Assembly (NCBI RefSeq): GCF_017745215.1
Contig: NZ_JAGHZV010000021.1
Location: 21,564 to 85,563 of the forward strand
DNA length: 64,000 nucleotides
Reading direction: 5' to 3'
DNA from: Sphingomonas sp.
GTDB taxonomy: Bacteria; Pseudomonadota; Alphaproteobacteria; Sphingomonadales; Sphingomonadaceae
The translations under genes were made by a program, and so were the position numbers. The first letter of the stretch is position 1. Each line of letters opens with the position of its first letter. The notes below the pieces were generated by a model. It had not been told where the DNA came from and did no database searches. It worked only from the letters and a program-made list of their open reading frames with translations. This document shows positions 38,611 to 47,172 of this stretch, one piece after another.

Positions 38611-39261
38611 TCAGACGAGCAGGTGGAGGATGCCGATCTGGTGGTCGACCACGCCTTCGTAGATCATTCGCCCGGCGACCCAGAGAATCACGACGAGGCC
38701 GATGTAGCCGATCCAGTGATAGCGCTGGACCAGCCGCGCGACGAAATTGGCGGCGAGGCCCATCAGCAGCACCGAGAAGGTGAGTCCGATGAACAGCAGC
38801 GCGGGGTTCTCGCGCGCGATCGAGGCGACGAGCAGGACATTGTCGATGCTCATCGACAGGTCGGCGAGGGTGATCTGCACCGCGGCGCGCAGGAAGGTCT
38901 TGGCGGGCGGCGCGGCGGCGGCTTCTCCGGCTTCCTCGGCGCCGTGCCTGCGCGCGTGCGACGCCTCGCGGATCTCGCGCCACATATTATAGGCGACCCA
39001 GAGCAGCAGCAGCCCGCCGGCGAGCACCAGACCGGTGATGTGGAGCAGCTCGACCGCGATCAGCGAGAAGCCGATCAGGAAGACCAGCGCCATCGCGACG
39101 CCCAGCATCAGCACCTGGCGCCGCTGCTTCTCGGGCAGCCCCGAAGCGAGCGAGCCCATCACCACGACATTGTCGCCGGCCATGGTCAGATCACCGAGGA
39201 TGATCTGCCCCAGGCTGGCGAGTCCCGAAGGCGTGGCGATGGCGGCGAAGTTGAAATGCAT
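38611..39261 (-). CDS. TerC family integral membrane protein (copy 2)
   Basis: A 216-residue TerC-type protein: GDLTMAGDNVVVMGSLASGLP and LADLSMSIDNVLLVASIAREN carry the paired acidic residues. It is a tandem paralogue of the downstream gene, with a His/Glu/Ala-rich cytoplasmic loop (ASHARRHGAEEAGEAAAA). The start is the ATG at 39261 (MHFNFAAIATP). I did not find a yybP-ykoY manganese riboswitch in the 115-bp leader. Confidence 0.87.
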   Translation of the reverse strand: MHFNFAAIATPSGLASLGQIILGDLTMAGDNVVVMGSLASGLPEKQRRQVLMLGVAMALVFLIGFSLIAVELLHITGLVLAGGLLLLWVAYNMWREIREASHARRHGAEEAGEAAAAPPAKTFLRAAVQITLADLSMSIDNVLLVASIARENPALLFIGLTFSVLLMGLAANFVARLVQRYHWIGYIGLVVILWVAGRMIYEGVVDHQIGILHLLV

Positions 39262-39338
39262 GGATGCGCCCCTAACCCGAACTCGGGCGTGGGCATAGCC
39301 CACCGTCGGCCGGGGTTCGCGCGCCGCCGGATCGGCGT

Positions 39339-39370
39339 GGGCCCGAATTCGCTACTCTAATTCAGGGCCC
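39339..39370 (-). terminator. Long hairpin between rho and terC (possible terminator)
   Basis: GGGCCC-GAATT-loop-AATTC-A-GGGCCC forms an 11-bp stem with one bulge just after the rho stop on the minus strand. There is no U-tract, so it may be an RNA-stability or factor-dependent element rather than an intrinsic terminator. Confidence 0.35.
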
Positions 39371-39376
39371 GCGCGC

Positions 39377-40633
39377 TCACTGGTTCATCGAGTCGAAGAA
39401 GTCCTCGTTGGTCTTCGAGTCCTTCATCTTGTCGAGCAGGAACTCCATCGCGTCGATGGTGCCCATCTGCATCAGGATGCGACGCAGCACCCACATCTTG
39501 GAGAGCTTTGCCTTGTCGACCAGCAGCTCTTCCTTGCGCGTGCCCGACTTGCCGACGTCGAGCGCCGGGAAGATGCGCTTGTCCGCCACCTTGCGGTCGA
39601 GCACGATCTCGGAGTTGCCGGTGCCCTTGAACTCTTCGAAGATCACTTCGTCCATGCGGCTGCCGGTGTCGATCAGCGCGGTGGCGATGATCGAGAGCGA
39701 GCCGCCCTCCTCGATGTTGCGCGCCGCGCCGAAGAAGCGCTTCGGGCGCTGCAGCGCATTGGCGTCGACGCCGCCGGTGAGCACCTTGCCCGAGCTCGGC
39801 ACCACCGTGTTGTAGGCGCGGCCGAGGCGCGTGATCGAGTCGAGCAGGATCACGACATCCTTCTTGTGCTCGACGAGGCGCTTGGCCTTTTCGATCACCA
39901 TCTCGGCGACCTGGACGTGGCGGGTGGCCGGCTCGTCGAAGGTCGAGGACACGACCTCGCCCTTCACCGAGCGCTGCATGTCGGTGACTTCCTCGGGGCG
40001 CTCGTCGATCAGCAGGACGAGGAGGAAGACCTCGGGATGGTTGTCGGTGATCGCCTTGGCGATGTTCTGGAGCATCACCGTCTTGCCGACCCGCGGCGGC
40101 GCGACGATCAGCGTGCGCTGGCCCTTGCCCTGCGGGCTGACGATGTCGATCACCCGCGCCGACTTGTCCTTGATCGTCGGATCGGCGGGATCGAGCGTGA
40201 GCTTCTGCTCGGGATAGAGCGGGGTGAGGTTGTCGAAGTTGACCCGGTGGCGGACCGCGTCGGGATCGTCGAAATTGACCGAGACGAGGCGCGTCAGCGC
40301 GAAATAGCGCTCGCCGTCCTTAGGGCCGCGGATCTCGCCTTCGACCGTGTCGCCGGTGCGCAGGCCGAATTTGCGGACCTGGTTGGGCGAGACATAGATG
40401 TCGTCGGGGCCGGCGAGATAATTGGCCTGGGCCGAACGGAGGAAGCCGAAGCCGTCGGGCAGCACTTCGATCGTGCCCTCGCCCATGATCTGCTCGCCGT
40501 TTTCGGCCTGGGCCTTGAGGATCGCGAAGAGGAGGTCCTGCTTGCGAAGCGTCGAAGCGCCCTCGACGCCGAGTTCCTCGGCCATTTCGACCAGTTCGGC
40601 GGGGGCTTTCTTCTTAAGGTCCTTGAGATGCAT
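39377..40633 (-). CDS. rho: Transcription termination factor Rho
   Basis: An RNA-dependent hexameric helicase that ends transcription. The 418-residue protein starts [22 protein letters not shown], has the RNA-binding block GFGFLRS…[20 protein letters not shown]-loop [11 protein letters not shown], and Q/R-loop regions ([20 protein letters not shown]). The ATG at 40633 is chosen; the ORF track adds 40 non-conserved codons. A 200-bp leader lies upstream. Confidence 0.97.
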   Translation of the reverse strand: MHLKDLKKKAPAELVEMAEELGVEGASTLRKQDLLFAILKAQAENGEQIMGEGTIEVLPDGFGFLRSAQANYLAGPDDIYVSPNQVRKFGLRTGDTVEGEIRGPKDGERYFALTRLVSVNFDDPDAVRHRVNFDNLTPLYPEQKLTLDPADPTIKDKSARVIDIVSPQGKGQRTLIVAPPRVGKTVMLQNIAKAITDNHPEVFLLVLLIDERPEEVTDMQRSVKGEVVSSTFDEPATRHVQVAEMVIEKAKRLVEHKKDVVILLDSITRLGRAYNTVVPSSGKVLTGGVDANALQRPKRFFGAARNIEEGGSLSIIATALIDTGSRMDEVIFEEFKGTGNSEIVLDRKVADKRIFPALDVGKSGTRKEELLVDKAKLSKMWVLRRILMQMGTIDAMEFLLDKMKDSKTNEDFFDSMNQ

Positions 40634-40832
40634 GAAATTGGAGTCCGGGCGTGGGGGGTTCTTGGGCGGGGTTCGGCGGTTGCGTCGGTCGGCGAAGCTG
40701 GCGCGCGGGCGATGCTGTGAAGGAGGGATGCGCCCCGCAAGCAGCGGGGGCATGCGTCGGAATTAGGTGCGCCGCCGGGCTTAGTCAACCGGCTTCGGGG
40801 AACGACTCGCCCGATTCGGTAGCGAAACCGCG
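40634..40832 (-). promoter_or_regulatory. rho leader / promoter region
   Basis: 199 bp between rho and the upstream small gene. It contains a GC hairpin (CCCCGC-AAGCA-GCGGGG at about 40733-40749) in the leader. Rho genes are often autoregulated through their leaders, but nothing more specific can be shown here. Confidence 0.35.
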
Positions 40833-41147
40833 CTAGCCGCCGAGCGATTTGCTGGCGCGATCGACTTCCATCATCTTGGCGCGAAACTCGTCGGCACAGC
40901 GGCCGAGCTCGCCCTTGAAGACGTCGGCCGCGTACGCAGCCGACGCGCGGTGGAGATTGGCGCCCAGGTCATAGCCAGGCGTGCGGCCGGCGATCTTCCC
41001 GAGGAAATAGCTGAGCTGGTAGGAAAGCGGCTTGGCCTTGTCGTCGCTCGCATCGGACAGCGCGATCGCAATCGCGGCGACGCATTTGAGGTCCGCCTCG
41101 TTGGCGTCGGCCGGCAGCGCCGCGGCAAGGGCCAGCGCCAGGATCAT
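40833..41147 (-). CDS. Small secreted protein of unknown function
   Basis: A 104-residue protein with an N-terminal signal (MILALALAAALPADA) and a mature part with two cysteines (DLKCVAAIAI and LGRCADEFRAKMMEV) that could form a disulfide. It lies 28 bp downstream of hemJ on the same strand. No family is recognised. Confidence 0.6.
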   Translation of the reverse strand: MILALALAAALPADANEADLKCVAAIAIALSDASDDKAKPLSYQLSYFLGKIAGRTPGYDLGANLHRASAAYAADVFKGELGRCADEFRAKMMEVDRASKSLGG

Positions 41148-41175
41148 CGCGATTCTCCCCCTGACCGCAATCGTC

Positions 41176-41628
41176 TCAGAAGGGCTTCACCACCGCAAGC
41201 ACCACGATGAGGATCACCGCGAGCGCGGGTACTTCGCCGAGGAGCCTGAGCGTACGCGACGGAATCGGCGCCTTGCCCGCGGCGAGCTTGCGCGAATACG
41301 ACACGGCCCAACCATGATAGCCCGAAAGCGCCACGACGAGGAGCAGCTTGGCGTGGAGCCAGCCGAGCCCCGGCGCGCCGTCGAACAACCCCATGTTCGC
41401 AGCGAGGGTAAGGCCCAGCAGCCAGACGATGCCGATCGAGGGCGTCAGGATCATGCGCTTGAGCAACGCCTCGCGCTCGGCCCATTTGGCCGCCTCGGGC
41501 GTGCCCAGCGCTTCCTGGTGATGGACGAGATAGCGCGGGAGAAGGAACAGCCCCGCCATCCAGAAGATCACGAAGATGAGGTGCGCAGCCTTCACCCACA
41601 GATAGGTGCTTCCCAGGAATCCGATCAT
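41176..41628 (-). CDS. hemJ: Protoporphyrinogen IX oxidase HemJ
   Basis: The membrane-bound oxidase of the penultimate haem step. The 150-residue protein has four hydrophobic helices, with conserved LWVKAAHLIFVIFWMAGLFLLPRYLVHH (His and Arg at the haem site) and LHAKLLLVVALSGYHGW. The start ATG overlaps the hemE stop (ATGA) and matches the family N-terminus. Its position next to hemE supports the call. Confidence 0.92.
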   Translation of the reverse strand: MIGFLGSTYLWVKAAHLIFVIFWMAGLFLLPRYLVHHQEALGTPEAAKWAEREALLKRMILTPSIGIVWLLGLTLAANMGLFDGAPGLGWLHAKLLLVVALSGYHGWAVSYSRKLAAGKAPIPSRTLRLLGEVPALAVILIVVLAVVKPF

Positions 41629-42659
41629 CGTCCCCTCACCCGCGCCAGCAGCGCCTCGACATGCTCGATCGGCGTGTCCTGCTGGATGCCGTGACCGAGA
41701 TTGAACACGTGCGGGCGATTCGGAAAGGCCCCGAGGATCCGGTCGATCGCGGCATCGAGCGTCGCGCCGCCGGCGATCAGCGCGAGCGGATCGAGATTGC
41801 CCTGCACCGGCAGCCCTTCGGGGAGCACGGCGTCGGCCCAGGCTGGGTCGACGCTCTCGTCGAGCCCCACTGCGTCGACCCCCGTCTCGCGCGCATAGGC
41901 GGCGAGCTTGCCGCCCGCGCCCTTGGGGAAGCCGATCACCGGCACCTGCGGCGCCCTGGCCTTGAACGCCGCGACGATCCGCGCGGTCGGTGCGACCACC
42001 CATTGCTCGAACTGCGCCGGCGAGAGGCTGCCCGACCAGCTGTCGAACAGCTGCACGGCCTCGACGCCCGCCTCCGCCTGGCCGAACAGATAGTCGACGG
42101 TGCAATCGACGATGCGGTCGACCAGCGCCTGCATCAGCGCGGGATCGGCATAGGCGAGCCGGCGCGCCTCGGCCTGTTCGCGGCTCCCTTGCCCTGCGAT
42201 CATATAGGTCGCGACCGTCCAGGGGCTGCCCGCAAAGCCCAGCAAGGTGACGTCATGAGGCAAGCTGGCCTTCACGCGGCGCACGGTCGCGTAGATCGGC
42301 TCGAGCACCCTTGGATCGGGCACCAGCGCGTCGAGCGCGGCCCTGTTCGCGATCACCGGCGCCAGCCGCGGCCCCTCGCCCGCCTCGAACCAGAGCTTCT
42401 GGCCCAGCGCCATCGGCACCATCAGGATGTCCGAGAAGAGGATCGCCCCGTCCATCCCGAAGCGCCGGATCGGCTGGAGCGTGATCTCGGCCGCGGCCTC
42501 GCTGTCGAGCGCAAGCACGAGGAACCCGCCCTTCTCGGCCCTCAGCGCGCGATATTCGGGCAGATAGCGCCCCGCCTGGCGCATCAACCAGATCGGCGGG
42601 CTCTCCTGGCGAACCCCTTTCAGCGTTTCGAGGAGCGGCTTGGACGGAACCGGAGTCAG
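41625..42659 (-). CDS. hemE: Uroporphyrinogen decarboxylase, apparent CTG start
   Basis: Converts uroporphyrinogen III to coproporphyrinogen III. The signatures PPIWLMRQAGRYLPEYR, SDILMVPMALGQ and GFPKGAGGKLAAYA are present. The ORF track begins at 42587, in the middle of the conserved N-terminus. Reading upstream gives TPVPSKPLLETLKGVRQESP, the normal HemE start, back to an in-frame TAA. No ATG, GTG or TTG lies in between; a CTG at 42657-42659 follows GGGAGA by about 7 nt and is the likely start (344 residues). It flanks the putative oriC. Confidence 0.92.
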   Translation of the reverse strand: MTPVPSKPLLETLKGVRQESPPIWLMRQAGRYLPEYRALRAEKGGFLVLALDSEAAAEITLQPIRRFGMDGAILFSDILMVPMALGQKLWFEAGEGPRLAPVIANRAALDALVPDPRVLEPIYATVRRVKASLPHDVTLLGFAGSPWTVATYMIAGQGSREQAEARRLAYADPALMQALVDRIVDCTVDYLFGQAEAGVEAVQLFDSWSGSLSPAQFEQWVVAPTARIVAAFKARAPQVPVIGFPKGAGGKLAAYARETGVDAVGLDESVDPAWADAVLPEGLPVQGNLDPLALIAGGATLDAAIDRILGAFPNRPHVFNLGHGIQQDTPIEHVEALLARVRGR

Positions 42660-42968
42660 GTCGGGTCTCCCTTACAGACTCAAGAGAGTCTTAGATTCAA
42701 GAAAGATGCTGGAGTCTGTTGGCGCGTGGAAGCCGGGGCTTATGCACTTGTCCGCGATCTGCCAACAGCTTGACGCGCGTCCGCCCCTCGGAGTCAGCCG
42801 GATTCGCTCGTCGTAATCCCGTAATCCACAGCCTGTGGATCGGATCGACGGGCTGGGGACCGCGTTGTGGACGAATCAGCTGCGACTCCCCGAGCCTGCG
42901 GACGCTTGGCCCGTGCACGCGCTTGCGCTAGCGCTGTCCACGATGTTGTCCACAAAGCTGTCCCCCTG
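42660..42968. other. oriC: Probable chromosomal replication origin (oriC) between hemE and ppsR
   Basis: A 309-bp gene-free region. It has DnaA-box-like 9-mers: TTATGCACT (42740), TAATCCACA (42822), TTGTCCACA (42946), and weaker TGTGGATCG (42834), TGTGGACGA (42866) and CTGTCCACG (42934). The palindrome ATCCACA-GCC-TGTGGAT spans 42824-42840. About 45% GC over 42661-42720 contrasts with its GC-rich surroundings and could be the unwinding element. GANTC sites are strongly clustered. hemE flanks the Caulobacter origin in the same way, and parS/parAB lie nearby. The PPSR ORF in the track overlaps this region, but the real PPSR start is at 42969. Confidence 0.75.
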
Positions 42969-43799
42969 ATGCGGTTGCACCTCCACCTTCTCTCGGATTC
43001 GACGGGCGAGACGCTGGAGAATATCGCCAAGGCGGCGCTTGCCCAGTTCGACGATGTCGAGACGTTGCGCCACTTCTGGCCGATGGTGCGCAGCGAAGCG
43101 CATCTCGAGCGCATCCTCCAGGAGATCGCGCAGAACCCGGGGCTCGTGCTGTTCACCCTGGTGAATTCCGAGATCCGACGCACGCTCGAGGCCCGCTGCC
43201 GCGCGATGGGGTTGCCGGCGGTCGCGCCGCTCGATCCGGTCAATCATGCGCTGACCAATCTGCTCGGCCAGGAAGCCAAGGCGCGGCCGGGTCGCCAGCA
43301 CGTCCTCGACGCCGCCTATTTCGCGCGCGTCGACGCGATCCAGTTCACCATCGCGCACGACGACGGCATCGGCATGGAGGATTGGGAAGAGGCCGACGTC
43401 GTCCTCGTCGGGGTGTCGCGCTCGTCCAAGACGCCGACCTCGATCTACCTCGCCAACCGCGGATACAAGACCGCCAATATCCCGATCGTGGTCGAATCGC
43501 CGCCCCCGCCCGATCTCTACAAGCTCAGGCATCCACTGATCGTCGGGCTCACGACGAGTGCCGACCGGCTGGTCGCGATCCGCCGCAATCGCCTCCTCTC
43601 GCTGAACCAGCACCCCGAGACGAGCTATGTCGACCAGGATTCGGTAGCGCGCGAGATCGCCTATGCCCGGCGCATGTTCGCCGACAATGGCTGGCCGGTG
43701 ATCGACGTCACCCGCCGCTCGATCGAGGAGACCGCCGCCGCGATCATCCAGCTCTGCAACGAGCGCATGGCGGGACTCACGGGCGGCGACCGGGAATGA
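42969..43799 (+). CDS. ppsR: Pyruvate, phosphate dikinase regulatory protein (DUF299 kinase/phosphorylase)
   Basis: A bifunctional ADP-dependent kinase and Pi-dependent phosphorylase that controls PPDK or PEP synthase. The 276-residue protein begins MRLHLHLLSDSTGETLENIAKA and has the P-loop GVSRSSKTPTSIYLANRG. The ORF track adds 34 codons covering DnaA boxes; the family start and the preceding origin region favour the ATG at 42969. It opens a run of plus-strand genes leaving the origin. Confidence 0.94.
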   Translation: MRLHLHLLSDSTGETLENIAKAALAQFDDVETLRHFWPMVRSEAHLERILQEIAQNPGLVLFTLVNSEIRRTLEARCRAMGLPAVAPLDPVNHALTNLLGQEAKARPGRQHVLDAAYFARVDAIQFTIAHDDGIGMEDWEEADVVLVGVSRSSKTPTSIYLANRGYKTANIPIVVESPPPPDLYKLRHPLIVGLTTSADRLVAIRRNRLLSLNQHPETSYVDQDSVAREIAYARRMFADNGWPVIDVTRRSIEETAAAIIQLCNERMAGLTGGDRE

Positions 43800-44392
43800 A
43801 GCTGGTCCTCGCGTCCCAGAGCGCGTCGCGGCGGGCGATGCTCGATGCCGCGGGCGTGCCGCACGAGGCCGTCGCCGCGCAGGTCGACGAGGCGGCCGCC
43901 AAGGAATCGCTCAAGGCCGCGCAAGTTGCGCCGCGCGACTTGGCCGACGCGCTTGCCGAGCTCAAGGCGCTCAAGGTCTCGCAGATGATTCCCCGGGCGC
44001 TGGTGCTCGGCGGCGATTCGGTGGTCGCGCTCGAGGACGGCAGCCTGCTCGACAAGCCGGAGAGCCGCGAACAGGCAGCCGACCACCTCCGGCGGATGTC
44101 GGGGCGGCACCACGACCTGATCAGCGCCGCAGTGATCGCCGAAGCAGGGCGCCCGGTGTGGCGCTTCGTCGATCGCGCGCGGATGCATGTCCGGCCGCTG
44201 TCGGAGGGCTTCATCCAGGCCTATCTCGACCAGGAATGGCCGGCGATTTCGGGCTGCGTCGGCTGCTACCGGATCGAGGGGCCCGGGATCCAGCTCTTCG
44301 CCAAGGTGGCGGGGGATCATTTCACCGTACTGGGCATGCCGCTGATGCAAGTAGTTGATTATCTGAGGACGCGTGGGGTCTTGGCGTCATGA
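43796..44392 (+). CDS. maf: Maf family nucleotide pyrophosphatase
   Basis: A house-cleaning nucleoside-triphosphate pyrophosphatase. The 198-residue protein starts MKLVLASQSASRRAMLDAAG, has GGDSVVALEDG, and carries the family's C-terminal GCYRIEGPGIQLFAKVAGDHF. It overlaps ppsR and aroE by 4 bp each. Confidence 0.93.
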   Translation: MKLVLASQSASRRAMLDAAGVPHEAVAAQVDEAAAKESLKAAQVAPRDLADALAELKALKVSQMIPRALVLGGDSVVALEDGSLLDKPESREQAADHLRRMSGRHHDLISAAVIAEAGRPVWRFVDRARMHVRPLSEGFIQAYLDQEWPAISGCVGCYRIEGPGIQLFAKVAGDHFTVLGMPLMQVVDYLRTRGVLAS

Positions 44393-45198
44393 CGTCGCCC
44401 TATGCCGAAGTGATCGGCGACCCGATCGCACATTCCAAATCGCCGACGATCCACGGCTTCTGGCTGAAGGCGCTTGGGATCGAGGCGGACTATCGCAGGC
44501 ACCGCGTCGCGCCCGAGGACCTCGGCGCCTATTTCGCCGGACGCGCCGAGGATCCCGACTGGCGCGGCTGCAACATTACCATCCCACACAAGCAGGCGGC
44601 GCTCGAATTCGTCGGCGATCCCGGGGGTGTCCGCGCGTCGATTGGCGCGATCAACACCGTGATCCGCGGCGAGGACGGCAAGCTCATCGGCACCAACACC
44701 GATGCCGGGGGCTTCTATGCGCCGATCGCGGGGCTCGACCTCATCGGTCAGCCGGTGGTGGTGATCGGCGCGGGCGGCGCGGCGCGCGCAATCCTGTTCG
44801 CGCTGTCGAAGCTCGGCGTCGGCCGCGTGACCATCCTCAACCGCAACGTGCTCAAGGCGGCCGCGCTGCTCGCGAGCTTCGGGCTCAAGGGCGACGCGTT
44901 GCCGCTCGGAAGCGCGATTCCGCCCGCCCGGCTGGTGGTCAATGCCAGCGCGCTCGGCATGACCGGCCAGCCGCCGCTCGCCGTCGACTTGTCGCCGCTG
45001 CCGGAGGACGCGGTGGTCTATGATGCGGTCTATGCGCCGCTCGAGACCGGGCTGCTCGCCCAGGCGCACGATCGCGGGCTCGACACGGTCGACGGGCTCG
45101 AGATGCTCGTCGGCCAGGCAGCGCTCGCCTTCGAACTTTTCTTCGGCGCCGCCCCGCCGCGCGACCGCGACGACGAACTGCGCGCGCTGCTCGCATGA
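44389..45198 (+). CDS. aroE: Shikimate dehydrogenase
   Basis: NADPH-dependent reduction of 3-dehydroshikimate. The 269-residue protein has [15 protein letters not shown] for shikimate binding, the catalytic Lys in [12 protein letters not shown], Asp in TNTDAGGFY, and the nucleotide motif [11 protein letters not shown]. It is part of the maf-aroE-coaE-dnaQ run typical of alphaproteobacterial origin regions. Confidence 0.96.
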   Translation: MTSPYAEVIGDPIAHSKSPTIHGFWLKALGIEADYRRHRVAPEDLGAYFAGRAEDPDWRGCNITIPHKQAALEFVGDPGGVRASIGAINTVIRGEDGKLIGTNTDAGGFYAPIAGLDLIGQPVVVIGAGGAARAILFALSKLGVGRVTILNRNVLKAAALLASFGLKGDALPLGSAIPPARLVVNASALGMTGQPPLAVDLSPLPEDAVVYDAVYAPLETGLLAQAHDRGLDTVDGLEMLVGQAALAFELFFGAAPPRDRDDELRALLA

Positions 45199-45788
45199 TC
45201 ATTTTGGGCCTCACCGGCTCGATCGGCATGGGCAAGTCGACCGTCGCGCAGATGTTCCGCGACGAAGGCGTGCCGGTGTTCGACGCCGATGCCGCGGTGC
45301 ATGCGCTGCAGGGCCCGGGCGGCCGCATCGTGCCGGCGATCGAAGCGGCCTTCCCGGGAACGACGGGGCCAGGGGGCGTGAATCGCGAGGCACTGCGCGC
45401 CGTGGCGATCGGCGATCATGACGCCATGGCGCGGCTCGAGGCGATCGTTCACCCCGCGGTGGGCGAGGAGCGCGCGGCCTTCCTCGCAGCCAACGCCGAG
45501 GCGCCGCTGGCCGTGCTCGACATCCCCCTGTTGTTCGAGACCGGCGGCGCGAGCCGAGTCGACAGGATCGCAGTGGTCTCCGCTCCCGCCGAGGTCCAGC
45601 GCGAGCGCGTCCTCAGGCGCCCCGACATGACCCCCGAGCGCTTCGACGCGATCCTCGCGCGCCAGCTCCCCGACGCCGAGAAGCGCGCCCTCGCCGATTT
45701 CGTGATCGACACCGGCGCCACGCTCGACGCCACTCGCGCGCAGATTCGATCGGTCATCGCTTGCCTCGCGGGTCCGGCAGGCCGATAG
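45195..45788 (+). CDS. coaE: Dephospho-CoA kinase
   Basis: The final step of coenzyme A synthesis. The 197-residue protein has the P-loop [17 protein letters not shown] at the N-terminus, DADAAVHAL and the CoA-binding [11 protein letters not shown]. It overlaps aroE by 4 bp and ends 8 bp before dnaQ. Confidence 0.95.
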   Translation: MIILGLTGSIGMGKSTVAQMFRDEGVPVFDADAAVHALQGPGGRIVPAIEAAFPGTTGPGGVNREALRAVAIGDHDAMARLEAIVHPAVGEERAAFLAANAEAPLAVLDIPLLFETGGASRVDRIAVVSAPAEVQRERVLRRPDMTPERFDAILARQLPDAEKRALADFVIDTGATLDATRAQIRSVIACLAGPAGR

Positions 45789-45796
45789 AGACTCGC

Positions 45797-46489
45797 ATGC
45801 GTGAAATCGTGTTCGACACCGAGACGACGGGGCTGAGCTTCTCGGGTGGCGACCGGCTCGTGGAGATCGGCTGCATCGAGCTGGTCAACCGCGTGCCGAC
45901 CGGCGAGAACTTCCACGCCTATATCAACCCCGGCCGCGCGATGCCGGCCGAGGCGTTTGCGGTGCACGGCCTCAGCGACGCGTTCCTGCGCGACAAGCCG
46001 GGTTTCACCGACGTCGTCGAGGCGCTGCTCGAGTTCATCGGCGAGTCGCCCCTGGTCGCGCACAATGCCACCTTCGACTTCGGTTTCCTCAACGGCGAGC
46101 TGAAGCTCTGCGGTCGGCCCATCGTGGCGATGGACCGGATGGTCGATACGCTCGCGCTCGCCCGCGTCCGCCATCCCGGCGCCAAGCACACGCTCGATGC
46201 GCTCTGCTCGCGCTACGGCATCGATCTCAGCGCGCGCACGCTTCACGGCGCGCTTCTCGACGCGCAGCTGCTCGCGCAAGTCTATGTCGAGCTCACCGGC
46301 GGGCGGCAGATTACGCTGGGGCTCGCGGTCGACGTCGCGCCGATGCGCGAAGCGGTGGTGGAGTCGCCGGTGCGCGCCCAGGTCCGCCCCGCGCGGCATT
46401 TTGAAGCGTCGCCGGCGGAACTAGAACGCCACAAAGCCTTTCTCGAACGGTTGGAGGAGCCGCTCTGGGGCACGGCCGCATCCGGTTGA
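45797..46489 (+). CDS. dnaQ: DNA polymerase III epsilon subunit
   Basis: The proofreading 3'-5' exonuclease of the replicase. The 230-residue protein starts MREIVFDTETTGLSF (Exo I), has HNATFDFGFLNGEL (Exo II) and HGALLDAQLLAQVY (Exo III, HxAxxD). The C-terminal tail would bind the alpha subunit. The ATG at 45797 matches the family; the ORF track begins 12 codons earlier inside coaE. Confidence 0.95.
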   Translation: MREIVFDTETTGLSFSGGDRLVEIGCIELVNRVPTGENFHAYINPGRAMPAEAFAVHGLSDAFLRDKPGFTDVVEALLEFIGESPLVAHNATFDFGFLNGELKLCGRPIVAMDRMVDTLALARVRHPGAKHTLDALCSRYGIDLSARTLHGALLDAQLLAQVYVELTGGRQITLGLAVDVAPMREAVVESPVRAQVRPARHFEASPAELERHKAFLERLEEPLWGTAASG

Positions 46490-46542
46490 CGATGCGGAAC
46501 TGCGTGCCTAGGTGCGCGCCCTATTTTAGTGCGGAGGACGTC

Positions 46543-47139
46543 ATGGATATCCGGATTTCGGGCCACCAGGTGGAAACGGGCGAGGCGCTCCAGTCGCAAG
46601 TCGCCGACCGGCTTCAGGGGATCAGCGGCAAATACTTCGCACGCGCGCTGTCTTCGCAGGCGACCTTCGGCAAGGGTCCGCACGACAACGGCTTCACCTG
46701 CGACATCATCATGCACGTGACTCAGGGCCTGCTGCTCAAGGCCGCCAATTCGGGGATGGACGCGCACGGTGCGTTCGACGGCGCGGCCGACCGGATCGAG
46801 ACGCAGCTGCGCCGCTACGTCCGCCGCCTCAAGGACCGCCAGAACGGCGAGATCATCGCCGCAGCCGAGAGCGGCGCGTACGACAACGGCGCCGACAATG
46901 CCGGCTACACGTTGTTCCAGGAATCTGCAGCGGACGAGGAACCCTCGGATTCTCCGGTGGTTATCGCCGAGATGCGGGTCGACGTGCCCGACACCACCGT
47001 GTCGGACGCCGTGATGATGTTGGATTTACGTAATACCAATGCCCTATTGTTCCGTAATAGCGGCACGGGTGCCTATAATATGGTCTATCGCCGGGGAGAT
47101 GGAACCATCGGCTGGGTGGAGCCCAATCGCGCCGCCTGA
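46543..47139 (+). CDS. hpf: Long-form hibernation promoting factor (ribosome dimerisation)
   Basis: Silences ribosomes in stationary phase by forming 100S dimers. The N-terminal domain (residues 1-105) starts MDIRISGHQVETGEALQSQV, and the C-terminal dimerisation domain near the end contains SDAVMMLDLRNTNALLFRNSGTGAYNMVYRRGDGTIGWVEP. It has 198 residues. The ATG at 46543 follows GGAGG. ptsN comes next; rpoN, the usual upstream neighbour, is absent. Confidence 0.93.
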   Translation: MDIRISGHQVETGEALQSQVADRLQGISGKYFARALSSQATFGKGPHDNGFTCDIIMHVTQGLLLKAANSGMDAHGAFDGAADRIETQLRRYVRRLKDRQNGEIIAAAESGAYDNGADNAGYTLFQESAADEEPSDSPVVIAEMRVDVPDTTVSDAVMMLDLRNTNALLFRNSGTGAYNMVYRRGDGTIGWVEPNRAA

Positions 47140-47172
47140 ATGCCGGCCTGCCAGGATTTGCATGGAAGTTTG

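Noticed and set aside
39262-39376. yybP-ykoY manganese riboswitch before the terC genes
   Set aside because: The leader has GC hairpins but I could not find the conserved loop sequences.
42867-42968. 34-codon N-terminal extension of PpsR
   Set aside because: Not conserved, Arg/Ala-rich, and covers DnaA boxes; the family start MRLHLHLLSDSTGET is at 42969.
42660-42968. CtrA sites (TTAA-N7-TTAA) in the origin region
   Set aside because: None found on reading the gap, unlike the Caulobacter origin.
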